From Clostridia bacterium (lineage in GTDB: Bacteria > Bacillota > Clostridia > Christensenellales > CAG-1252): a DNA stretch of 19,193 nucleotides. Each line of letters opens with the position of its first letter. Within the stretch, counting starts at the first letter, position 1. Made by a program: the position numbers and the translations under genes. Below, one piece after another: positions 7,974 to 14,300 of the stretch. The notes below the pieces were generated by a model. It had not been told where the DNA came from, did not search any database, and saw only the letters and a program-made list of their open reading frames with translations. Location: NCBI GenBank assembly GCA_017615515.1, contig JAFZZX010000196.1, positions 1 through 19,193 on the forward strand, given 5' to 3'.

Positions 7974-8171
7974 TTTTGTTTCCTCCTGTTCTTTCTAACT
8001 CATTTTATACCGCGCTGCCGTGTGTTTCCTGCCTCGTGTAAATTATAGGCAGGAAAACCTGCCGCAATTTACGAGTTAGCGCCCGATCGTTCGAACTGGT
8101 CCGCGCAAATTAACCCCGGAATCGGGTAACCTTGCGCATCATCCGTATGCGAAGCATTCCGAACAGCAACG
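7974..8171 (-). promoter_or_regulatory. Structured 5' leader of the S10 operon mRNA
   Basis: The RNA from the predicted start at about 8171 to the rpsJ ATG is about 198 bases and has no open frame of note. On the minus strand it can form: a small ATGC/GCAT hairpin (8147-8157); a longer hairpin GCGCAA...TTGCGC around CCCG-ATTC-CGGG (8103-8137); and a large interrupted hairpin (8033-8075) made of CTCG/CGAG, TAAATT/AATTTA and GGCAGG-TTTT-CCTGCC. The inner strand TTTCCTGCC (8048-8056) can instead pair, over 9 bases, with GGCAGGAAA at 8025-8033. CTAACTC (8073-8079) is also complementary to GAGTTAG (7995-8001), just upstream of the ribosome binding site. Competing structures like this are typical of autoregulated ribosomal leaders. 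The ligand, possibly L4, is unproven. Confidence 0.6.
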
Positions 8172-8177
8172 TTTGAC

Positions 8178-8207
8178 ATTATATATAAATATAAATAGCC
8201 GTGTCAA
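8178..8207 (-). promoter_or_regulatory. Sigma-A-type promoter of the S10 operon
   Basis: Read on the minus strand, a perfect -35 TTGACA (8202-8207) is followed after 18 bases by a perfect -10 TATAAT (8178-8183). The spacer is AT-rich, and the DNA just upstream of the -35 is also AT-rich and could act as an UP element. The expected transcription start is near 8171. An inverted copy of the -35 hexamer (8173-8178) overlaps the end of the -10. Confidence 0.85.
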
Positions 8208-8236
8208 TCGGAGAATTATTAAGATTATTTATTTTT

Positions 8237-8258
8237 GATTAAGTTTCCTTAATCTTTT
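8237..8258 (+). terminator. Terminator-like hairpin reading rightward, upstream of the S10 promoter
   Basis: The plus strand reads GATTAAG-TTTC-CTTAATC followed by TTTT: a perfect 7-base-pair stem with a four-base loop and a short T run. No plus-strand gene precedes it, so its purpose is unclear. It may stop antisense transcription leaving the S10 promoter region, or be a protein-binding site. The stem is AT-rich and weak. Confidence 0.3.
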
Positions 8259-8276
8259 GGCTTTTCGACCGAATCC

Positions 8277-8296
8277 CACCATATATGGTGTTTTTT
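8277..8296 (+). terminator. Palindrome with T run, terminator-like or operator
   Basis: CACCATATATGGTG is a perfect 14-base palindrome followed on the plus strand by six T residues. It could be an intrinsic terminator for rightward transcripts (stem CACCA/TGGTG, loop TATA). As a symmetric site about 70 bases upstream of the S10 -35 box, it could also be an operator. No plus-strand gene ends here. Confidence 0.3.
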
Positions 8297-8356
8297 CTAC
8301 GCTAAAACCACAAACCGGTGATGGCACAATGTGACGATTGAGATGCCCTTGACGGA

Positions 8357-8434
8357 ACTTGATATGCGGCTTCGCCACTCGATATACCTCGCATTGCTCG
8401 GCTTGATATATTGCTCCGCAACGTAATATGATCC
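8357..8434. repeat. Array of GATAT-plus-mini-hairpin repeat units
   Basis: Four degenerate units follow each other with starts 20, 24 and 20 bases apart: GATAT at 8361, 8381 and 8405, and AATAT at 8425. The first three are each followed by a short inverted repeat with a small loop: GGC-TTC-GCC, GC-ATT-GC and TGC-TCC-GCA. The pattern resembles short interspersed intergenic repeats of some Clostridia; that likeness is from memory and not checked here. No coding frame fits. Whether the units act as RNA, as protein-binding DNA or as inert repeats cannot be told from one copy. Confidence 0.5.
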
Positions 8435-8463
8435 GTTAGGCGCAGACGTCAACGAGCGAGCGA

Positions 8464-8581
8464 CGCTGCCGTTGGGGTCCCCGAATAATCAAAGATTATT
8501 TGGGGTCTTGGCAGCGAGGAGAGTAGTACGAAGACAAACGCTGATGCACCCCAAGAAAAGTGTCTTTTCCAGGGGACCCCG
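8464..8581. repeat. Multi-hairpin element with GGGGTCCCC/GGGGACCCC motifs
   Basis: Two strong hairpins lie in succession. The first has an outer CGCTGCC/GGCAGCG stem (8464-8470 with 8510-8516) and an inner continuous 12-pair stem CCCCGAATAATC-AAA-GATTATTTGGGG (8479-8505). The second is CCCC-AA-GAAAAG-TGT-CTTTTC-CA-GGGG (8549-8575). GGGGTCCCCG (8474-8483) and GGGGACCCCG (8572-8581) bracket the stretch. The terminator hairpin at 8592-8631 follows directly. There is no coding frame. It could be a repeat or MITE-like element, or a small structured RNA. Confidence 0.45.
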
Positions 8582-8586
8582 AAACC

Positions 8587-8631
8587 AAAAAGGCGGGTAG
8601 GCGCGTACTTTTCCGTACGTAACTACCCGCC
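8587..8631 (-). terminator. Intrinsic terminator of the surface-protein/YhhN unit
   Basis: Read on the minus strand, GGCGGGTAG and CTACCCGCC form a 9-pair GC-rich stem (8623-8631 with 8592-8600) followed by TTTTT (8587-8591). The interior adds a second CGTAC-GGAAAA-GTACG stem. It lies about 45 bases after the YhhN stop. The plus strand has only a three-T tail, so it works mainly leftward. It protects the S10 operon from read-through. Confidence 0.8.
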
Positions 8632-8674
8632 TTTGCAGGTGTAGAGCAATATTCGTGCTACTATACTCGCTCGC

Positions 8675-9403
8675 TTATAAGGTGACGCCGACGTAATAGA
8701 GCGAAAGGGCGATTAGGAACTGTGCGAAATAGTACAGCACGTGATTCACCACGATCAGCACCCTGCTCTCGTTCCCATCGAAATAGGTCATGGAAAGCAC
8801 GAGATCGGACGCAAGGAAGAGCACCGAACCGCATACGAGCAGGATCACGGGAACGGTGAACGCGGTCAAGACGCCGGCGCCGACCGTCGTCGCGACGAAG
8901 AGGGTCAAAAGGAAGGTATAGACGACGGTGGGGATCAAGAACTTGCCGAAGGTCATCTTCATCAGGAAGATCGCGACAACCAAGATCAGCGCGGTCGCCG
9001 CCGCCGCGATCAGAACCTCCCAACCGGTAAAGCCGAAATACAACGCGCACGCGATCACATAGAGAACGTGTCCGACCGCGAACGCCGCCATGCCGAAATA
9101 GGTATAGAGGTCGCTGTGGCGGATATTCAGCGTCTTGTAAGTGACCTTGAGATCGAGGGTCAAGTCGCCGATGAGCCCGCAGACCAAGCCGAGGATCACG
9201 AGCCCCATAAAGGTCAGTTTCTCGACGGAAAGCGAACCGCTGACGACGTAGTTATTGATCGCCGCAGAGACCGCCGTCGCCACGAACAGCAGGCTGGTCA
9301 AAGTCTTGAGCGCCGCGACGAGAATGCCGCCTTCCTTATTGCGGAAGAGCAGAAAGACCGTCAAAGCGAGTAACCCGAGAACGAGCAGAATATAAGTAAG
9401 CAT
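8675..9403 (-). CDS. YhhN/TMEM86-family integral membrane protein (lysoplasmalogenase-like)
   Basis: A 242-residue, almost wholly hydrophobic protein with about eight membrane segments. It shows the YhhN (TMEM86) pattern: KTLTSLLF near residue 33, GLIGDLTLDL at 77-86 with two aspartates, GHVLY at 111-115, GSVLFLASDLVLS at 192-204, and a final NHVLYYFAQFLIALS. Characterised family members hydrolyse the vinyl-ether bond of lysoplasmalogens; some anaerobic Clostridia make plasmalogens, so the activity is plausible but not proven here. The ATG at 9403 has an AGGAGG site 9 bases upstream. It is the second gene of a two-gene unit, 27 bases after the DUF6273 protein, and is followed by an intrinsic terminator. 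Confidence 0.8.
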   Translation of the reverse strand: MLTYILLVLGLLALTVFLLFRNKEGGILVAALKTLTSLLFVATAVSAAINNYVVSGSLSVEKLTFMGLVILGLVCGLIGDLTLDLKVTYKTLNIRHSDLYTYFGMAAFAVGHVLYVIACALYFGFTGWEVLIAAAATALILVVAIFLMKMTFGKFLIPTVVYTFLLTLFVATTVGAGVLTAFTVPVILLVCGSVLFLASDLVLSMTYFDGNESRVLIVVNHVLYYFAQFLIALSLYYVGVTL

Positions 9404-9430
9404 TTCGTTATTCCTCCTATAAGCTCACGG

Positions 9431-11170
9431 TCATTGACCGCCGAACTTGACTGTGATCGCGGGACGAACGCCGACGTAAGTACTCTTGACCGACTCCATA
9501 CCGACGGAACCGAGGGCGGTCGTCGCCTCGGCGCGATCTTCCTTGTCGCCGGAAGAGCGCAGCCACCAATGCGCGTTGTCAAACTCGTCCTCCTCGACGG
9601 ACTTTTTATCATCCCTGTTCAAACTCGCATAAACGCCCATCGCCTTGGCGTAATCGGTCGCCTTCGCGGTCTTGCGAATATCCTCTTTGTACTTGCTGGT
9701 GGTCCAGCCGTACTCGTCGTTGAACATATCCTTATAGCTCAAAAGGAAGACCTTGTCCTCGCAAGAATCGCCGTTCGCGAACTTCTTATACAACGAGGAA
9801 GAGTGATTGACGGTCTCGACGCTGTAGTCCACCGTCGTGGTTTGAACAAAGTTCAACTCACCCGCCATAAACGCCATATTGAGGAAATCGCCGTTCAGGA
9901 AAGTGCGGATATCGCTATATTCCCAGTTGCTCGCATACACGGGCAAGCCGTTGAATTCACGCGTGTTGAGTTCTGAACGGAAACGAGACGCCGTCAAAAC
10001 GCTCTCGGACAGAAGGAGCAACTCGGAATCGGGATCGGAAACGTCGCCGTCCATAACCCTCCACACGATCGGCTCGACGACGAAGAAATACTCCTCGTCC
10101 TTCTTAACTTCGGTGCCGTCGCTGAACTTGCCGTAATAGGTCTTGGCGTCGTTCTGACACGGGGCCGCTTTCACCTTCACGAAAAGGGAGTTGTTGTAGG
10201 TATAGACCCCCGTCGCGTCGGGAAGAAGGGAGCCGTCCGCGATCCCCTTCTTGAGGTCGGAGATCGTGCGCTTGTCTTCCAGAACGTGCTGCGGATACCT
10301 GCCGAATTCGACATAGGTAAAGTCGCCTTTTTCGTAGGTCGTGTAATAGACGGGTTTGCTCATATCCCAAGTCGCCATGAGGTTGACGTCCCTTTTCCAA
10401 GTCTTGTCGAGTTTGTCGACGAGTTGGTTGGTGGAAAGGTCTTTCCAGCCGAGGAACTTGTAACTGCCGCCCGTCATCACGCCGTCCTTGACCTCGTAAT
10501 ACACGGGGTGCTTGAGCTCCACGTCCCTATAGTCGGTATAGGTGGACGGGTTGGCGGGATTGTTCGACGCGCCCTCTTCCGCGAGATCGTAAGTGACGGT
10601 ATAAGAGAGCGCCCAACGCGCGTAAAGTTCCACGGACTCGGTCGTGCCTTCCGCGACGTAATCGTCCGCCTCCTCGGTAAACGCCGCGTCCTTATACCAA
10701 CCGAGGAAAGTATAGCCCTCTTTGGTCGGGGGATCGAGGAAGAAGATCTCGGTCTTGATATTATAAGAAGCGGGATAGGCGGTCGTATTGCCGTCGCTGT
10801 CCAGATGCAGGACGAGAGGATATTCGACCGTCTTCCAATTGGCGGTGAGTTCGATCGTGGACTTCGGCACGACCATCTTGTGATCCGCCTCGGTGCTGGC
10901 GATCGTCCCGTCGGGATTGGTCCAATTCAAAAACTCATAGCCGTCGTTCGGGATCGCGTGAATCGTCGTGGACTTGCCGTTCATAATCCTACCGCCGCCG
11001 GACACCCTGCCCGCGAGTTCGTCGGAACTGATCAGTTTCACCGTGCCTGCATCCAGCATGATCGCCACCGTAACGACTGCGGCAATGCCGACGAGGACGA
11101 TCAAGGCAATGATCAACCTCTTGCGAAACTTTTTATTTTTGAAAAGCTCTTTCCATTGGATCTTCTTCAT
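9431..11170 (-). CDS. Membrane-anchored surface protein: InlB-type repeats plus DUF6273 domain
   Basis: A 579-residue protein. Residues 1-17 are basic and 18-39 form one hydrophobic anchor without a cleavage or lipobox motif, so the rest should lie outside the cell. Three repeats follow: one at 52-112 like the divergent Flg_new_2 type (GYEFLNW ... ELTANW) and two Listeria-Bacteroides repeats at 116-186 (GYTFLGWYKD ... ELYARW) and 188-268 (YKFLGW ... LMATW). Residues 284-575 match the DUF6273 pattern: YVEFGRYPQ, IVWRVMDGD, ELLLLSE, SDIRTFLNGDFLNMAF, DKVFLLS, HWWLRSSG and YVGVRPAITV. The family is found on secreted proteins of Clostridia, with unknown function. It has its own promoter and AGAGGAG ribosome binding site. 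Confidence 0.85.
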   Translation of the reverse strand: MKKIQWKELFKNKKFRKRLIIALIVLVGIAAVVTVAIMLDAGTVKLISSDELAGRVSGGGRIMNGKSTTIHAIPNDGYEFLNWTNPDGTIASTEADHKMVVPKSTIELTANWKTVEYPLVLHLDSDGNTTAYPASYNIKTEIFFLDPPTKEGYTFLGWYKDAAFTEEADDYVAEGTTESVELYARWALSYTVTYDLAEEGASNNPANPSTYTDYRDVELKHPVYYEVKDGVMTGGSYKFLGWKDLSTNQLVDKLDKTWKRDVNLMATWDMSKPVYYTTYEKGDFTYVEFGRYPQHVLEDKRTISDLKKGIADGSLLPDATGVYTYNNSLFVKVKAAPCQNDAKTYYGKFSDGTEVKKDEEYFFVVEPIVWRVMDGDVSDPDSELLLLSESVLTASRFRSELNTREFNGLPVYASNWEYSDIRTFLNGDFLNMAFMAGELNFVQTTTVDYSVETVNHSSSLYKKFANGDSCEDKVFLLSYKDMFNDEYGWTTSKYKEDIRKTAKATDYAKAMGVYASLNRDDKKSVEEDEFDNAHWWLRSSGDKEDRAEATTALGSVGMESVKSTYVGVRPAITVKFGGQ

Positions 11171-11213
11171 CCGATACTCCTCTCGCGTACGCGCGACTAT
11201 TTCGATAAATAAT

Positions 11214-11243
11214 ACTATAGCACATACGCACGCAACTTGTCAA
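11214..11243 (-). promoter_or_regulatory. Sigma-A-type promoter of the DUF6273 surface-protein gene
   Basis: On the minus strand, TTGACA (11238-11243) is separated by 18 bases from TATAGT (11214-11219). The -10 is preceded by TGC, giving an extended -10 element. The predicted start near 11207 leaves a short leader of about 37 bases before the ATG at 11170. Confidence 0.75.
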
Positions 11244-11296
11244 GACGACAATTCAACGCGCATCGCGCTTTTTCCCCCTTTGCCGTCCAAACGCAA

Positions 11297-11324
11297 AAAG
11301 AGACGCTCCGAAAAGCGTCTCTTT
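11297..11324 (-). terminator. Intrinsic terminator of the ABC transporter/lipoprotein operon
   Basis: AAAGAGACGCT and AGCGTCTCTTT form a perfect 11-base-pair stem with a six-base loop. On the minus strand the stem is followed by further T residues (TTTTTGCG). It lies about 50 bases after the stop of the 1569-residue lipoprotein gene and just upstream of the next promoter, so it marks an operon boundary. Confidence 0.85.
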
Positions 11325-11350
11325 GTTTGGTTGCTTCCGCGCATTCGGAA

Positions 11351-11368
11351 GAGGGTGATCTCACCCTC
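11351..11368. repeat. Inverted repeat just after the lipoprotein stop codon
   Basis: GAGGGTGATCTCACCCTC is a perfect inverted repeat (7-pair stem, four-base loop, extendable by one pair) only 5 bases after the stop codon at 11374. It has no T run and is separate from the true terminator 27 bases further on. It may stabilise the mRNA 3' end; no function is established. Confidence 0.5.
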
Positions 11369-11373
11369 GTTCG

Positions 11374-14300
11374 TTATGCGGCGGGACCGCTCAGCATCTC
11401 GTGCACGTAGTAGACGGGGATCACGACCTGCATGCCCGAAACGGTCTGACTGACGTAGGGTCTGCCGAGCTTAATCAATCTGCCGTAAGCACTCATTGCC
11501 GCGTTATACGCCATACCTGCATTGACCGCATCCGACTTGCCGACAAAGTACTGATACATCTGCAAGCTGCTGCCGTAATCCGCGATCAATTGCTCATAGT
11601 ACATAAGAAGCATATTCATACGGCACCCCATCGCGGCGGCATACGCCTCGGCACTACTCGTCGTAGCGTAGGTCACGACGTAGCCGGTATACTCATCCAC
11701 CAAGCCTCTGAACGTCGTTTCTTTCTCGGAGTCTTCCTTAAGGACCTCGTCTTCGACTTTCGTAAACTCAATGCTCATCAACGCGGCATAGTCGGCGGAC
11801 GGATCGCCGGCGAGGTTGTTGGTGTAGCTTTCCAACTCGGGCAAGAGCGCCGCGCCGAGAGCAGCCAATTCGCTGTCGTCCTTATAGAAGAACAGGAAGC
11901 CGCCGTCCAAGACGTGCACGTCAACGTGCGGGGTGGGCGTCCAATCTTTCGGCTCCTTCGGCTCAAAGTTGTCCTTATCCGCTTTCCAAGCTGCAGTGCT
12001 ATTGAGATCCACGGGCTTTCCGAGGATCGCGAAGTTCATCTTCTCTTCGCCCGAGCCGGTATTGATCACACCGAGGATATTGGAACTCGCCGCTTGCACG
12101 CCGTCGTGGAGCGCGGTCTTCGCGCCGAGCGCCGCTTCGGACATACCGTACGCGATGAACCACGCCTCGTCGCCGACGATCCAGTTGTTCAGGTTGGTGG
12201 CGGTGTAGCTATCCATCAAGAGCTCGCAGTTCAGGTTGCTGTATCCCAAAGATCCTTCCGCGTTGCCGCCGTAGGGTCTGTCGTCGCAATGGATCGCGAG
12301 GCCGCAGCTCCTGCCGATCTTGGTATTCAAGAGACTCATATAGGTGAGATCGTAGCAGTAGATGCTGTTCGCCCAAGAGTTGTCCATGATCATACCGTCC
12401 GCATAGAGCTTGGTCGCCTGCGTTTCGCCGGGCTGCACCGCATACATCACGGTGCTGTCTTCCGACAAGCCGGGGAACTTATAACCGCTGATCGAACCGT
12501 GCAGCATAAACGCCATCGAGGTGTTCTTGATCGACACGTTGCTTGCGTTCACCGTGCCGCCGCGCACGACCATACCGATGTACGCCGCACTCATCTTGAG
12601 GAGCTTATTGGTGTTGCCGTCTTTCAGATCCTGTTGAACGTCGGAATCGTAGATATTGTTGCCTCCGATCCTGAGGTTGTTGATCGACAGGGTGCCCGTC
12701 GCGTACTTCTTGATCTGCTCGCCGTTGTAGTCGTACTCGCCCGAACGATAGAGGAAGATACCCGACTGCACGTTCGCGATGCGGTAGCCGGCGCCGACGG
12801 TATATTCGCTGCCTTCCTTGCCGTACTTGTCGTGCGAGTTGTCGATGTAGGGAAGTTTGCTGCCGTCGATCTCGAAGTAGTTTCCGTTGATCACGAGGCT
12901 GTCGTCCGCGCCCGCATGTCTGGCGTAAACGCCGTAGTTAAAGCCGTTTTTCGGCGTACCCGTATCCACGGTAATGTTTCTCGGCGTTCCGTCTCCGTTG
13001 ATCAACGCGACCTCTTGGACGTTCTGCGTCGTACCGCCGAGGTCGGTATAGTAGTCCTCGGTCGTCAGCGCTGCGGTGATGTTCGCAAGCACGTTGATCT
13101 TGTGGACCGAAAGATCCGCATAAGCTTCCTTCATCTCCTTGCTGGTGTAGACGTTCTTGCCGTCGTTCAGCTTGACTTTCATCAGGTAGGGAGCAAAGCC
13201 GTTGATGTTGTACTTCGGCACAAAGGAGACCGTAAAGACCTCGTCGGCGTCGTAGTTGTCCAAAATGGTGGAGTCGAAGTCGATCCTGTTGTTCTCGACG
13301 GAGAAGGCGTGGATCGCCTTGGCCTTGGAATCGGTGACCGTGACGATCATTTCCGCTTTCGTGAGGGTGAGCGCCGCGGCTTTGTCCCCGTAGGTCTTGA
13401 TCAAGAGGTCGGGACGGAAATCCGCAACGCCGACTTCGAGCACGCAGTTCGCAGCCGCCTCGCCCCTATTTTCACCGAGCGGATTCATAAAGAGGTTCTT
13501 ATTGATCGAGTTGGTCAGCATCGCGTTCAAATTGGAGCCGTCGCCCATACTGTCGATGTACGCGGCGACCTTGACCTTCTTAACGACGTCGGGGTTGCCG
13601 TCCCTCTTCAGGGTGATGGTCAGGTCGGAAGGCGTGCCGATTGCCGTCGCGCGGAGCTTGTTCGCCGCGAGAGCGACGCCGCTTTCGTCCTTGTTGCTGA
13701 GGTAGCCTGCGCCGGCGTACTTTTCCAAGACTTCCACGCTGTCGTAGCCGTCAAAGGTGTAGGTGACGTCGGTCAAAAGAACGAGAGTGCTCTCTGCCTC
13801 TCCGGGGAGAGTCTCCACAAAGTAGTTCCCTTCGTTCTCGAGGTTCGCCGTCGCATTCCAAACGCCGTAAACGTTGATCGAATAGTCGTAATCGTAAGTG
13901 CCGGTCACCTCGAAGACTTCGCCGTCAAACTCGTACGCAACGAAGGAGTAACCCGCTCTCGTAGTGGAGATGTCCCCGAGGTCGTAGGCTTGTCCGTAGG
14001 TGTAGTAACGCAAGACCTTCTCAGCCTCGGTGCGGTAGATCGTCATCTCGTACAAGATCGCCTCAAAATCGGCGGTCAGTTCGATATCCTCTTCCACCTC
14101 GGCGTCGACGGAGAAGGCGGCTTTGTCTATCAACCAACCGAGGAAACGGGCCCCGATCTTGGTCGGATTGGCGGGCATTCTCCCTTTCATGGTTTCATAC
14201 TGCCCGATCGTGACTTCGTCGTATTTAATGACGCCGTTCATAAAGGTCACGGTGACCATCGTGCGCTCGTAGTACGCCACGAGGGTCACGTCGGTGGTCT

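Noticed and set aside
8042..8047. TATAAT inside the rpsJ leader as a second promoter
   Set aside because: No -35-like hexamer lies at 16-18 bases (the nearest, TTGCGG, is 14 away), and the sequence is explained as part of the large leader hairpin.
8173..8197. Possible divergent plus-strand promoter starting at TTGACA (8173-8178)
   Set aside because: The nearest TATAAA-like hexamers are 11-13 bases away, too close, and no plus-strand gene follows.
8357..8581. CRISPR array in the repeat-rich spacer
   Set aside because: The units are too short and degenerate, there are no unique spacers of regular length, and no cas gene is present.
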